The position numbers were made by a program, and so were the translations under genes. 36,174 nt of DNA from positions 1 through 36,174 of the forward strand of contig RFXC01000014.1 of the NCBI GenBank assembly GCA_009921765.1, in the 5' to 3' direction. Below, one piece after another: positions 23,813 to 32,597 of this stretch. The stretch comes from Betaproteobacteria bacterium (GTDB lineage Bacteria; Pseudomonadota; Gammaproteobacteria; Burkholderiales; Burkholderiaceae). The first letter of the stretch is position 1, and each line of letters begins with the position of its first letter. The notes beneath the pieces are model-generated. The model saw only the letters and a program-made list of their open reading frames with translations. It was not told the origin of the DNA and did no database searches.

Positions 23813-25099
23813 ATGACAACCTTCTCATCAACCTCCCGGACACGCTGGCGCGGCAACGTCCTGCAGCTCGACACGCCGCACCAGGCAAGAATCCTCAACG
23901 ACCAGGTCATCGAGGTGAACGCGCAGGGCACCGTGCATGCTGTCCGCGCTCCGCTCCCTGGCGAACAGGTGGAGCATGACCACCGGGGCAGGCTGATCGC
24001 ACCAGGTTTTATCGACAGCCATGTTCACTTCCCGCAACTGGATGTGATCGGCTCGCCCGCCGAAGGGCTGCTGCCCTGGCTGGAAAATCACACGTTTCCC
24101 GAGGAGGCTCGCTTCGCCGATCGTGATCATGCTGGCGAAGTCGCGCGCGTGTTTCTGGGCGAACTGCTGCGGCACGGCGTCACCACAGCCGCCGTGTACT
24201 GCACCGCTCATCCCGAATCGGTTGATGCGTTCATGCAGGCAAGCGATGAACGGGACCTGGCGATGATCGCTGGCAAAGTGCTTCAGGACAGGCACTCGCC
24301 GCCGGCCTTGCGTGACGATACCGAACGATCGCTCCTCGACTCGGCGGCATTGATCCGCCGCTGGCACGGCCGTGGGCGGCTGCGCTACGCGATCACACCT
24401 CGGTTTGCGCCCACCTCTACCGAACGGCAGCTCGCAGGCGCAGGCGAACTCGCGAGGGCCTTTCCGGACGTCACCGTGCAATCGCATGTCGCCGAGAATC
24501 TCGACGAAATAGCCTGGGTGGGCAGGCTCTTTCCCAACGATCGGAGTTATCTCTCGGTCTATGACCGCTTCGGTCTGGTCCGACCGCACTCGCTCTGGGG
24601 GCACTGCATTCATCTCGACCCGGATGACCGGGCCCTGCTTCGCGAACGTGAGGCAGTGGCCGCCGTATGCCCCACCTCCAACATGTTCCTGGGTAGCGGA
24701 CTATTCAACTTTGCGGCCGCAAATCATCCCTGGTCACTTGCGAGTGACATTGGCGGCGGTTCCTCGCTCTCGCCCTTCCGGACCATGATGACCGCGTTCG
24801 AGGTGGCCCGACTGGGTGGGCATTACCTCTCGCCCTCCGTGCTCTGGTGGCATTCGAGCACGGGCAGTGCCGAGGCACTGGGCCTGGGTGATCGGTTGGG
24901 TCGCATACAGCCTGGCTACGACGCCGATTGGATTGTGATCGACCCGCAGGCCAAGCCGCTTCTGGCTCGCCGTTGGGCCCAAGCGGAAACCGACGACGCC
25001 AAACTGTTCGCGCTGATCGTGCTGGGCGACGATCGCAATATCGCGGAGACGGTGGTGAGGGGGCAGGGGGTGGTCTTTCCCCTCGAACCGGGCGCCTGA
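23813..25099 (+). CDS. guaD: Guanine deaminase
   Basis: 428-residue zinc amidohydrolase that converts guanine to xanthine and ammonia in purine degradation. The metal motif GFIDSHVHFPQ (His70, His72, Gln75) with the Phe-Pro-Gln specific to guanine deaminases, then GVTTAAVYCT, QSHVAEN, the zinc-ligand region GHCIHL, CPTSNMFLGSGLF and SDIGGGSSLSPFRTM. The length is usual. GCAGGA immediately precedes the ATG. The last codons form one arm of a hairpin shared with the convergent gene. There is no xanthine or urate gene nearby, so the gene stands alone in the window. Confidence 0.93.
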   Translation: MTTFSSTSRTRWRGNVLQLDTPHQARILNDQVIEVNAQGTVHAVRAPLPGEQVEHDHRGRLIAPGFIDSHVHFPQLDVIGSPAEGLLPWLENHTFPEEARFADRDHAGEVARVFLGELLRHGVTTAAVYCTAHPESVDAFMQASDERDLAMIAGKVLQDRHSPPALRDDTERSLLDSAALIRRWHGRGRLRYAITPRFAPTSTERQLAGAGELARAFPDVTVQSHVAENLDEIAWVGRLFPNDRSYLSVYDRFGLVRPHSLWGHCIHLDPDDRALLREREAVAAVCPTSNMFLGSGLFNFAAANHPWSLASDIGGGSSLSPFRTMMTAFEVARLGGHYLSPSVLWWHSSTGSAEALGLGDRLGRIQPGYDADWIVIDPQAKPLLARRWAQAETDDAKLFALIVLGDDRNIAETVVRGQGVVFPLEPGA

Positions 25100-25111
25100 T
25101 ACGTCAGGCGC
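25092..25111. terminator. Perfect hairpin built from two convergent stop codons
   Basis: GCGCCTGA (25092-25099) and TCAGGCGC (25104-25111) pair fully around the tetraloop TACG, a UNCG-type loop in RNA. The plus-strand TGA of guanine deaminase and the minus-strand TGA of the LOG-like gene are part of the stem, so one symmetrical structure ends both transcripts. No T-run follows, so it may act as a bidirectional terminator or 3' protector. Confidence 0.55.
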
Positions 25112-25676
25112 AGGCAATCAACTCATCGAGCAACGCCGCGAGCAGGCTCGCCTCGTCGGCAAATGGTCGATAGCCCGGCACCTCGGGCGCCCCGTGAATT
25201 GCGAGGACAGGCTTTCCCCACTGGAGCGCAAGCGCCATCTCAGACGTGGTGCCCAATCCTCCCCCAATGGCCACCATGATCCGCGCTGCCCGAGCAATCA
25301 GCGCGTTTCGGATAATGCCCAGCCCGGTGGGAACGGCAACCGTGAGATAGGGGTTGGCGAGCTGGGTGTCTTCTTCCGGCAGCAATCCCACCACGATTCC
25401 GCCGCACTCCGATACGCCTTGCGAGACCGCCGCCATGACACCGTTCTTGCCGCCGCACAACACCGGCACGCCCAGTGCCCCCAGCAACTGTCCTACCCGG
25501 CGCGCGCAGACAAGCTGGGCGTCGCTTGCTTCGCGAGGCCCCACCACCGAGACCGGCTGACGCACAGCGTCCGGCCCCGACTGCCTGGCCAAAATGCTGG
25601 CAGCACGCTCATGGAGCGTTGTATCGGTCAGTAATGCGCGCAGCGCCTCTGGCAGCGGAAAAGCGTTTGAATTCAT
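25104..25676 (-). CDS. LOG-like/TIGR00725-type nucleotide-binding protein
   Basis: 190-residue Rossmann-type protein of the SLOG superfamily. VSVVGPREASDAQL opens the fold, VLCGGKNGVMAAVSQGV follows, and GGGLGTTSEMALALQWGKPVLAI carries the GGGxGTxxE nucleotide-binding signature of LOG proteins. Real LOG enzymes release cytokinin bases from their ribotides with a PGGxGTxxE motif; here the first residue is not Pro, so activity is uncertain. The ATG at 25676 has no strong Shine-Dalgarno. It comes 11 bases after an ABC permease gene as the last gene of that operon. A role in nucleotide sensing or hydrolysis is possible; nothing ties it to transport. Confidence 0.75.
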   Translation of the reverse strand: MNSNAFPLPEALRALLTDTTLHERAASILARQSGPDAVRQPVSVVGPREASDAQLVCARRVGQLLGALGVPVLCGGKNGVMAAVSQGVSECGGIVVGLLPEEDTQLANPYLTVAVPTGLGIIRNALIARAARIMVAIGGGLGTTSEMALALQWGKPVLAIHGAPEVPGYRPFADEASLLAALLDELIACA

Positions 25677-25687
25677 GTCGGTATCTT

Positions 25688-26530
25688 TCAGTGAGTGACC
25701 AGCAGACGGTCCCGGCCGCGCGTGGCCCATTCACCCGCCGCAAGCACCAGCACACACATGCCGAGAAGCAGGAGCGACAGCGCGGCCGCCATCGGGAAAT
25801 CACCGCTGCCATCGGAAATTTTCAAGTAGATGAGCAAAGGCAGAATGTTGATCTGAGTTCCCGCTAGCGCCAACGCGGTTCCATAGGTGCCCATTGCCAC
25901 CGCAGCGATCAGACACCAGATCGCTGCAAAGGAAGGCGCGAGTTCCCGAAAATCGGTGTCCAGCCATGCCCGCCAAGGCGGCGCCCCCAGCGTGAGCGCT
26001 GCGTCATAAGGTCGGCGATCGAGGTTCGCAAACAGCGGCACCATGATGAGGGCCACCCGCGGAATCAGGTAATAGCCATAGGCAAAAGCAAGTCCGCCGG
26101 TTGAGTAGATCCATTTCCCCACCACTGCCGGATCGGCGCCCAACATGGCGATCAGTTGCGTGATGAACCCGGCACGGCCGAAGGCGAGAATGAACCCGTA
26201 GGCGATCACCAGCCCGGAAAACGTGAGCGGCACGCCCAGCAGCACCAGCATGAGCTGTCGTCTGCCTTCGGATAGTCGTGCCACCGCGCGCGCAAGCGGC
26301 GCACCTGCAAGAAGCGACAGCGTGGCCGTACCCGCGCCCAGCAGAATCGTGTTCCAGGCTGCTGCCCCGAGCAGCGCATCGTCGCGAAGGCTCACCGATA
26401 GCGCATCGGATTCGATCGCCACTTCAACCAGCAACGAACCCAGCGGTAGCAGCAGGAACAGCATCAGCCACGCATAGGCAGGCAGCGCGCCCAGTCGCCT
26501 GACCGCGCCGCTGCCGAATGCCGAAGCCAT
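25688..26530 (-). CDS. ABC transporter permease (PotB/PhnU-like)
   Basis: 280-residue inner-membrane subunit with about six hydrophobic segments: LPAYAWLMLFLLLPLGSLL near the N-terminus, TILLGAGTATLSLLAGAPLA, LMLVLLGVPLTFSGLVIAYG, LAFAYGYYLIPRVALIMVPL, and the C-terminal MAAALSLLLLGMCVLVLAAG. The EAA-like coupling loop reads RRPYDAALTLGAPPWRAWLD, with the ALxLGAxxxxA pattern that contacts the ATPase. It lies after the binding-protein gene and, with the permease at 28788, gives the two-permease channel typical of polyamine, phosphonate and iron type importers. Confidence 0.88.
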   Translation of the reverse strand: MASAFGSGAVRRLGALPAYAWLMLFLLLPLGSLLVEVAIESDALSVSLRDDALLGAAAWNTILLGAGTATLSLLAGAPLARAVARLSEGRRQLMLVLLGVPLTFSGLVIAYGFILAFGRAGFITQLIAMLGADPAVVGKWIYSTGGLAFAYGYYLIPRVALIMVPLFANLDRRPYDAALTLGAPPWRAWLDTDFRELAPSFAAIWCLIAAVAMGTYGTALALAGTQINILPLLIYLKISDGSGDFPMAAALSLLLLGMCVLVLAAGEWATRGRDRLLVTH

Positions 26531-26572
26531 GATGACTGCCTGCCGCCGATCTGCCAGTCTGTCTGCGCGCGA

Positions 26573-27661
26573 CTATTTCGCGAGGGCAGCGGCCGCCCAG
26601 TCGCGGTCGATCTCTGCCTTGCGCGCCGAGGCCTTGATGACATCAAGCGGTCGCAACTGCGGCGCATCGGGCATCTTGCTCCGAACATCGGCCGGCAACT
26701 GCACGCCCGGCACCGACGGACGCACAAAGCCCTGGGCAAACAGCGTCTGCCCCATTTCGCTCATGGTGAAGTTGAGCCACAGCCGAGCCGAGTTGGGATT
26801 GGGTGCTCCCTTGACCAGGCTGATCGCATAGGGGGCTGATGCGCTCGCCTCCTTCGGAATGATGACCGCGCAGGCATCGCCCATGCCGTCAACGAACTTG
26901 GCCTTGAGGCCGTCGTTTTCGTAGCTGATCCAGATCGGGATTTCGCCCTTCAGGAATTTGGCATAGGGCGTGGTGCCCTCCACCCGCTGCACGTTGCCGG
27001 CGGCGTGGAGCTTGCCAAAGAAATCGGTGCCGGGTTTGGTGTTGTCGATACTGCCGCCATTGCCATAGGCCGCTGCAATCACGCCCACCTGACCAACACC
27101 GGTTGAACGCGGATCGAGATAGGTCACGCTGTTCTTGTACTCGGGCTTGAGCAGGTCGGCCCAGCCCTGCGGAATATTCTTCACCAGCTTGGTGTTCACC
27201 AGGAAAGCGATGTTGAGTGTGTGGATGGTGAACCAGCGGCCCTCGGGCTCGCGAAACACGTCGGGGAGCTTGTCGAAGTTGATCGGTTTGAAGGGTGCCA
27301 CCACGTCTTTCCTGGCGGCGTCCACTGCCGAGGCAGCGAAGTAGTAAGCCGTGTCGGCCTGCGGACGCCGGCGCGCCTTCTCAAGCGCCACAACAGTAGC
27401 CGCAGAGCCCAGATCGTTATAGGTCATTTCCACTTCGGGGTAGCGCTTCTTGAATTCGCGAAACAGCACCTTCCAGTTGGCCCATTCGGGGCCCGTATCG
27501 AAGGACACGACCAGACCTTCTTTCGCGGCCTCGGCATAAAGCGCCTTTTCGCCCGGGTACAGCTCGGGGCCTTCAAATGCCTGAGCACCGGTGGCCGACA
27601 GCGCAGCCATGGCGCCCAACAGCACACGACGCTTGGCGTTGATTGGATGATCAGCATTCAT
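26573..27661 (-). CDS. ABC transporter extracellular substrate-binding protein (type 2)
   Basis: 362-residue periplasmic protein of the iron/polyamine/aminoethylphosphonate binding class. Signal peptide NAKRRVLLGAMAALSATGAQA with cleavage before FEGPEL. Core features: LYAEAAKEGLVVSFDTG, FKKRYPEVEMTYNDLGS, PQGWADLLKPEYKNSVTYLD, and EIPIWISYENDGLKAK. AAAGGAG lies just before the ATG at 27661. A longer frame to 27874 would run into the ATPase gene and is a shadow. Tyr-rich iron motifs are not clear, so the ligand is open. Confidence 0.9.
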   Translation of the reverse strand: MNADHPINAKRRVLLGAMAALSATGAQAFEGPELYPGEKALYAEAAKEGLVVSFDTGPEWANWKVLFREFKKRYPEVEMTYNDLGSAATVVALEKARRRPQADTAYYFAASAVDAARKDVVAPFKPINFDKLPDVFREPEGRWFTIHTLNIAFLVNTKLVKNIPQGWADLLKPEYKNSVTYLDPRSTGVGQVGVIAAAYGNGGSIDNTKPGTDFFGKLHAAGNVQRVEGTTPYAKFLKGEIPIWISYENDGLKAKFVDGMGDACAVIIPKEASASAPYAISLVKGAPNPNSARLWLNFTMSEMGQTLFAQGFVRPSVPGVQLPADVRSKMPDAPQLRPLDVIKASARKAEIDRDWAAAALAK

Positions 27662-27702
27662 GGGGAACTCCTTTGGAATCAATGGCAGGGTTGAGTGATG
27701 AA

Positions 27703-28791
27703 TCAAGGCGCCGGCGCCTCGCGATCGAGGACGACCAGCGCATCGGGAGAAAGCGAAACCGCTACGGACGCCACCGCAGCCCCTTCGCAGAGGAGCGTGG
27801 GCAGAGGCTCGGCGGCCAGTTCCGATTGCGCCGCGACCGCCGACTGCGCGGCGGACGCCGGCAGAAAATCCCATCGGCAGGTGGCGCCCAAAAACCGCAC
27901 CCGCCCGGCTACTCCCGCGATCCGGTTGGGGGTGTCAGGCGGGGGGTCAGGGTGGATCGATTCCGGACGGACCAGCACACAAATCTCGGCGCCTGCTGGA
28001 CGACGCCCGGTATCAGCATGCAACACGCCCAGCACGGTCCGCACCCGGCCCGGTTCGAGCACCGTGCCAGCAAGCAGATTGGCATGCCCGACAAAGCGGG
28101 CCACCATCAGGTTGGCCGGACGCGCATAGAGCCCACGCGGCGTGTCGATCTGCTGGAGCCTGCCCTGGTGCAGGACGGCCACCCGGTCGGCCATCATCAG
28201 CGCTTCCTGCTGATCATGGGTGACAAAGAGCGTGGCTGCGCCGCTTGCGCGCTGAATATCGCGGATCTCGTCGCACAGCTGCGCGCGAATATGCGCATCG
28301 AGCGCAGCAAGCGGCTCATCCAGCAACAGCACCGATGGACGAAAAGCGAGCGCACGGGCAAGCGCAACCCGCTGCTGCTGGCCGCCCGAGAGTTGCGACG
28401 GACGGCGCGCCTCGAGCCCATTCAGTCCCACCGACTCAATCATCGCCTGGGCCTTGCGACGGCGCTCACCAGCGGCTACGCCCCGCATGCGAAGTCCGTA
28501 GGCCACGTTCTCCAGCACCGACAGGTGCGGGAAGAGCGCATAGCTCTGGAACACCATGCCGACGCTTCGTTCCCAGGGCGGCACCGTGGCAACATCGCGA
28601 TCATCGATCAAGAGTCGGCCCGATTGCACCGGCAGAAGCCCTGCCACCAGCCTCAGCATGGTGGATTTGCCGCAACCGCTTGCGCCGATCACGGCAAGCA
28701 GTTCACCACGCGCCACCTCAAGCGATACGCCGAGCAGCCCCTGCGCCGTTCCGGGGTAACGGTACTCGAGTTGTTCCAGCTGAATGCTCAT
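27703..28791 (-). CDS. ABC transporter ATP-binding protein (PotA/FbpC/PhnT-like)
   Basis: 362-residue cytoplasmic ATPase of an importer. Walker A GASGCGKST (residues 36-44), Q-loop in MVFQSYALFPHLSV, signature LSGGQQQRVALARAL, Walker B VLLLDEPLAALD, and switch His in FVTHDQQEAL. A C-terminal TOBE-like regulatory domain (about 240-350: FVGHANLLAG, CVLVRPESI) fits the polyamine/iron family. The ATG at 28791 overlaps the stop of the preceding permease by ATGA. The frame remains open upstream to 29637 but that extension is antisense shadow inside the permease. Confidence 0.93.
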   Translation of the reverse strand: MSIQLEQLEYRYPGTAQGLLGVSLEVARGELLAVIGASGCGKSTMLRLVAGLLPVQSGRLLIDDRDVATVPPWERSVGMVFQSYALFPHLSVLENVAYGLRMRGVAAGERRRKAQAMIESVGLNGLEARRPSQLSGGQQQRVALARALAFRPSVLLLDEPLAALDAHIRAQLCDEIRDIQRASGAATLFVTHDQQEALMMADRVAVLHQGRLQQIDTPRGLYARPANLMVARFVGHANLLAGTVLEPGRVRTVLGVLHADTGRRPAGAEICVLVRPESIHPDPPPDTPNRIAGVAGRVRFLGATCRWDFLPASAAQSAVAAQSELAAEPLPTLLCEGAAVASVAVSLSPDALVVLDREAPAP

Positions 28792-29546
28792 TGCACCGCA
28801 CCGGTTCGCCGCGCCGAGAGGCCGGCTGCGCACAAGGCAAGCCCCAGGAGCACCACGGTGGCCGCGCACGCATAGCCGGTTGCGCCGTAGAACGCCTGCA
28901 GCAGCACCACCGGATAGGTGCGGTGCTTGAAACTTGCGATGAGGTTGGAGACCTGAAACTCGCCGATGGAAAGCGCCGCCACCATCACCAGGCCTGCCAC
29001 CAGGCTGTGCCGCATCGCTGGCAGGGCGACGGTGATGAACTGCCGCCATGGCGAGGCACCGAGCGTGGCCGCACAGGCCTCGAGCTCGGCCAGACCGAGA
29101 TGGCGCAGGTCGGCGACCAGCGCTTGCGTGAGATAGGGGAGCGTGAGCACCACATGCGCCGCAATCAGGAGCGGCAGGGTACCCAGCCACGGCGTGGCAT
29201 CGCTTGAAAACACCAGCACATAACCAAAGCCCAGGGTCAGTGCCGGCACCGCCACCGGTAACGAGGCAATCAGACGGCCCGCGAAGGCCCCACCCCGCGA
29301 GGCGCGGTGATAGAGCGAATAGGCAAGCGGCGTGGCAAGAAGGGCCGTGGCCGCACAGGTGCCGAGCGCCACATAGAGGCTGGTCCAGAAGGCTCGGCGG
29401 AACGAACCATCGGCAAGGAGTTCCTGGAACCAGCGCAGGGTAAAGCCCGTGGGCAGGAGCGAATTGGTCCAGGACTGCCCGAACGAACCGATCGCGACCA
29501 GCAGGATCGGCAGGAGCAGATAGGTGAGGTAGAGCGGGATAACCAT
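28788..29546 (-). CDS. ABC transporter permease (PotC/PhnV-like), first gene of the operon
   Basis: 252-residue inner-membrane subunit with six hydrophobic segments, beginning YLTYLLLPILLVAIGSF and ending YACAATVVLLGLALCAAGL. The coupling loop has ELEACAATLGASPWRQFITV. The protein is short at the N-terminus: an in-frame TAA lies just upstream, so ATG at 29546 is the only ATG start. The nearest good Shine-Dalgarno (AGGAGG, about 29574-29569) is over 20 bases away, an unusual gap. It is the head of the operon 29546 to 25104 and divergent from the alpha/beta hydrolase; the 188 bases between hold no clear promoter boxes. Confidence 0.87.
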   Translation of the reverse strand: MVIPLYLTYLLLPILLVAIGSFGQSWTNSLLPTGFTLRWFQELLADGSFRRAFWTSLYVALGTCAATALLATPLAYSLYHRASRGGAFAGRLIASLPVAVPALTLGFGYVLVFSSDATPWLGTLPLLIAAHVVLTLPYLTQALVADLRHLGLAELEACAATLGASPWRQFITVALPAMRHSLVAGLVMVAALSIGEFQVSNLIASFKHRTYPVVLLQAFYGATGYACAATVVLLGLALCAAGLSARRTGAVQ

Positions 29547-29734
29547 GGCGTCGCGCCGATTGTAGGTGCCTCCTGATTAAAACGCGATGACGGTTTCGGA
29601 AGGTGCGCTGTTCTTTACAAGGGCACCAGATCTGCATACCCTCTCAGGTTATGGCGACTCGTTCGCGGCTTTGTCAGCCCCCCTCAGCGCCGCCACGCAA
29701 ACATAAGAACAAGACCTGAACCGGAGACCCCTAC

Positions 29735-30511
29735 GTGAGTTTTGTCGAGAGTTTTGTCGAGATTGACGGCTGCCGAACGCGACTGCTGCGCGGCGGTCAA
29801 GGCACCCCGCTCCTTTACCTGCATGGCGCAAACGGCGTCGCCGGTATCCAGCCTTTCATGCTGAAGCTTGCCGAACGTTACGATGTCTGGATTCCCGAGC
29901 ACCCGGGATTCGGGCAGTCCGACGAGCCGGATTGGCTCGAGAATATCCACGATCTCGCTTATTTCTATCTCGACTTCATGCGCGAGCACCAGCTCACCGG
30001 CGCGCATGTGCTCGGAAGCTCGCTCGGCGGCTGGCTCGCGCTTGAAATGGCGGTGCGCGACACCTCTCGCATCAAGACGCTTTCAATGATCGGTCCGGCG
30101 GGCATTCGTACGCCGGGCGTGGTGCCGGGCGATGTCTTCCTCTGGAGCCCCGAGCAGCTGGTTCGGAACACCTTTCACGACCAAAGCATCGCCGAGCGCA
30201 TGCTGTCTGTGCCGCCCACCCCCGAGCAGCAGGAAGTGCTTCTGAAAAACCGGTTCACCTTCGCGAGGCTCGCCTGGGAGCCTCGCCTGCACGATCCCAA
30301 ACTGCACAAGTGGGTGAAACGAATTAATGTCCCCACCCAGATCATTTGGGGCGAGCAGGATCAGATCCTGCCAGTGGGCGCCACACAGGCCTTCCGCGAG
30401 GCCATGCCTCAGGCGAGCATCACCGTCATTCCGCAGTGCGGCCACTTGCCCCAGTCCGAGCGGCCCGACGAATTCTGCGACATTCTTTTCAAATTCCTGG
30501 CAGGGAAGTAA
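29735..30511 (+). CDS. Alpha/beta hydrolase
   Basis: 258-residue cytoplasmic hydrolase of the meta-cleavage product hydrolase/esterase type. Oxyanion region LYLHGANGVAG, nucleophile Ser in LGSSLGGW (about residue 91), acid in IWGEQDQILP and His in QCGHLPQ form a complete catalytic triad. The GTG at 29735 has GGAG 8 bases upstream. The first codons contain a perfect 12-base tandem duplication giving SFVESFVE. It starts an operon with a luciferase-like monooxygenase 4 bases downstream and a Liv transporter, and probably hydrolyses an ester, lactone or ring-cleavage product imported by it. Confidence 0.9.
   Translation: MSFVESFVEIDGCRTRLLRGGQGTPLLYLHGANGVAGIQPFMLKLAERYDVWIPEHPGFGQSDEPDWLENIHDLAYFYLDFMREHQLTGAHVLGSSLGGWLALEMAVRDTSRIKTLSMIGPAGIRTPGVVPGDVFLWSPEQLVRNTFHDQSIAERMLSVPPTPEQQEVLLKNRFTFARLAWEPRLHDPKLHKWVKRINVPTQIIWGEQDQILPVGATQAFREAMPQASITVIPQCGHLPQSERPDEFCDILFKFLAGK
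29737..29760 (+). repeat. 12-base tandem duplication at a protein N-terminus
   Basis: GAGTTTTGTCGA occurs twice in a row (29737-29748 and 29749-29760). It adds four residues to the start of the alpha/beta hydrolase without changing frame, so it looks like a slippage or recombination duplication, probably harmless. Confidence 0.75.
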
Positions 30512-30515
30512 CGCC

Positions 30516-31685
30516 ATGCAAGTCATTCTTTTCCATCTCATGCCGTATGCCGATCTCGATCTGCAAAAATCGAGCGCCTATGACACCGTCTGGATGAAGC
30601 TGCCCAATGCGCTCTTCGATCCGGTAAAGGGGCATCAGCTCTACAACCGCTTCCTCGACGAACTGGAATACGGCGAAACGCTGGGCTGGGATGGTGTGGC
30701 GGTCAATGAACACCACCAGACCGCCTACGGCATCATGCCCTCGCCGATCGTGACCGCCAGCGCGCTGGCCCGGCGCACCACGCGCGCCAAGATCGCCATC
30801 CTGGGGAGCGCATTGCCGCTGCGCGAACACCCGCTCACCATCGCCGAAGAACACGCGATGATCGATGTGATCACGGGCGGTCGCCTGATCAGCGGCTTTG
30901 TTCGCGGGATTGGCGCTGAGTACCACACCTTCGGGGTGAACCCCACCTTCTCTCACGACCGGTTCCACGAGGCGCATGACCTGATCGTGCGCGCCTGGAC
31001 CGATCCCGGGCCCTTCTCTTTCCAGGGCAAGCACTACAACGTGAGCTATGTAAACCTTTGGCCCCGTCCCTTTCAGCGACCCCATCCGCCCATCTGGATT
31101 CCCTCGCAGGGCAGCAAGGAAACTATCGACTGGGCCTCGCACCCCGACAGGCGCTACACCTATCTGCAAACATTCAGCCCCGCCGCGGCGGTCGCGAAAT
31201 ACCTGAATCTCTATCGCGACACCGCGCGCAAATCGGGCTATGAGCCCGGCGACCACCAGCTCGGCTGGGCGGTACCCGTGTACGTGGGTGACACCGATGA
31301 GTCCGCCCGCCGCGAGGCCAAGCCCCACTTCGAGATCTTCAGAAACCGCTTTCTCAAGATGCCCTTCGAGATGCTGCTGCCCCCGGGTTATACCTCGCGC
31401 GAATCGATGCGCGGCATTGCCGCGGCCAAGGGGTCGCTCTCGGGCGACATCACGCTGGAGAAGGCGGTGGAGCTTGGAATGTTCCTCTGCGGCAGCGCAA
31501 GCACGGTGCGCGAAACGCTGGAGTCATACTGGCGTGACATGCGCTTCGGCAATCTGCTCACCATGTGTCAGTTCGGTACGCTGCCCGCCGATATGACCCG
31601 CGCCAACATGGAGCGCTTTGCGCGCGACGTGCTTCCCGCCGTTCAAAAGCTCGGCGCTGAGACCGAGGCGTTGGCGGCAGCTTAA
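30516..31685 (+). CDS. LLM-class (luciferase-like) flavin-dependent monooxygenase
   Basis: 389-residue oxygenase of the bacterial luciferase-like family, which uses reduced FMN and O2. Features: LGWDGVAVNEHHQTAYG and PSPIVTASALARRTTRAKI in the barrel start, EEHAMIDVITGGRLISGFVRG, RFHEAHDLIVRAWTD, and PPIWIPSQGSKETIDWA. The ATG at 30516 (CAGGGAAG upstream) starts 4 bases after the hydrolase stop; the longer frame from 30327 is shadow. No flavin reductase is adjacent. With the hydrolase it suggests oxidation followed by hydrolysis of an imported compound. Confidence 0.9.
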   Translation: MQVILFHLMPYADLDLQKSSAYDTVWMKLPNALFDPVKGHQLYNRFLDELEYGETLGWDGVAVNEHHQTAYGIMPSPIVTASALARRTTRAKIAILGSALPLREHPLTIAEEHAMIDVITGGRLISGFVRGIGAEYHTFGVNPTFSHDRFHEAHDLIVRAWTDPGPFSFQGKHYNVSYVNLWPRPFQRPHPPIWIPSQGSKETIDWASHPDRRYTYLQTFSPAAAVAKYLNLYRDTARKSGYEPGDHQLGWAVPVYVGDTDESARREAKPHFEIFRNRFLKMPFEMLLPPGYTSRESMRGIAAAKGSLSGDITLEKAVELGMFLCGSASTVRETLESYWRDMRFGNLLTMCQFGTLPADMTRANMERFARDVLPAVQKLGAETEALAAA

Positions 31686-31715
31686 GCCGCTCCCAAGCCC
31701 CGCCCTGAGCCGCAG

Positions 31716-32597
31716 ATGCTTCTCGGGCAGATCACCAACGGGCTCGTGATCGGCGCGATGTACGCGCTGATCGCAATCGGTTTCACGCTGGTGATCGGGG
31801 TGCTCGACAAGCTCAACTTCGCGCACCCCGAGGTCTTCATGTTCGGGGGTATCGTCGGCTTTGTTTGCGCGGCCCACACCTCCGTCTGGTGGGCGTTTCC
31901 GCTCGCCTTCATGGTCGGGGGGCTCATGGGACTCGTCACCGAGTTCGTCAGCTTTCGCCGCTTTCAGAGCGATGATGCCAAGACCACCGCGGCACTCTCG
32001 TCGCTCTCACTCGGACTGGTCTTGGTGGACATCACCCATAAGGTCTGGGGCTCGGAGCCCGTCGATCTAGGGCTGACTTCAGGTATTTTCAAAGAGGGCT
32101 TCACCGTCGCCGGGGTGCGGTTTCTGTGGATTCAGCTCATCATTCTCGCGGTGACCTTTGCGCTGATGCTGGCGCTTCACCTCGCGGTATCGCGCACCTC
32201 GGCAGGCAGACGGATCCGGGCGGTCGCCGAATCCTCGACCAACGCCGCGCTCCTCGGCATCGACGTCAGAAGAGTCACCCAGACGGTGTTCTTCGTGTCC
32301 TCTGCGCTCGCTGCGGTGGCGGGTCTGCTCCTCGCGCTGCGCACGGGCGTGGCCAATCCGGAACTCGGCCTCACTTTTGGACTGAAAGCCGTAGCGATCA
32401 TGGCAATCGGTGGCATGGGTGATTTGCGCGGCGCAGTCATTGCCGGCCTCCTGATCGGCGTCCTGGAGGCCCTCACCTTTCAGTTCGGTCTCGGGCGTCT
32501 CGGTGAGATGACCGTCTGGGTAGCGATGCTGGTTGTGCTGCTCTGGCGGCGAGGCGGACTTTTCAGCGGCATGCATGCCGGGGAGCAGCGGGTGTGA
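31716..32597 (+). CDS. livH: Branched-chain amino acid type ABC transporter permease (LivH)
   Basis: 293-residue inner-membrane subunit. GQITNGLVIGAMYALIAIGF, LNFAHPEVFMFGGIVGF, RAVAESSTNAALLGIDVRRV and GLKAVAIMAIGGMGDLRGAVI are LivH hallmarks. It has about eight hydrophobic segments. It follows the monooxygenase by 30 bases and overlaps livM (GTGTGA at 32594). In catabolic settings Liv-type systems often carry aromatic or other acids rather than amino acids. Confidence 0.92.
   Translation: MLLGQITNGLVIGAMYALIAIGFTLVIGVLDKLNFAHPEVFMFGGIVGFVCAAHTSVWWAFPLAFMVGGLMGLVTEFVSFRRFQSDDAKTTAALSSLSLGLVLVDITHKVWGSEPVDLGLTSGIFKEGFTVAGVRFLWIQLIILAVTFALMLALHLAVSRTSAGRRIRAVAESSTNAALLGIDVRRVTQTVFFVSSALAAVAGLLLALRTGVANPELGLTFGLKAVAIMAIGGMGDLRGAVIAGLLIGVLEALTFQFGLGRLGEMTVWVAMLVVLLWRRGGLFSGMHAGEQRV

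Noticed and set aside
27703..29637. 644-residue ORF on the minus strand
   Set aside because: Only the part from the ATG at 28791 is the ABC ATPase; the N-terminal half is a shadow of the permease in another frame.
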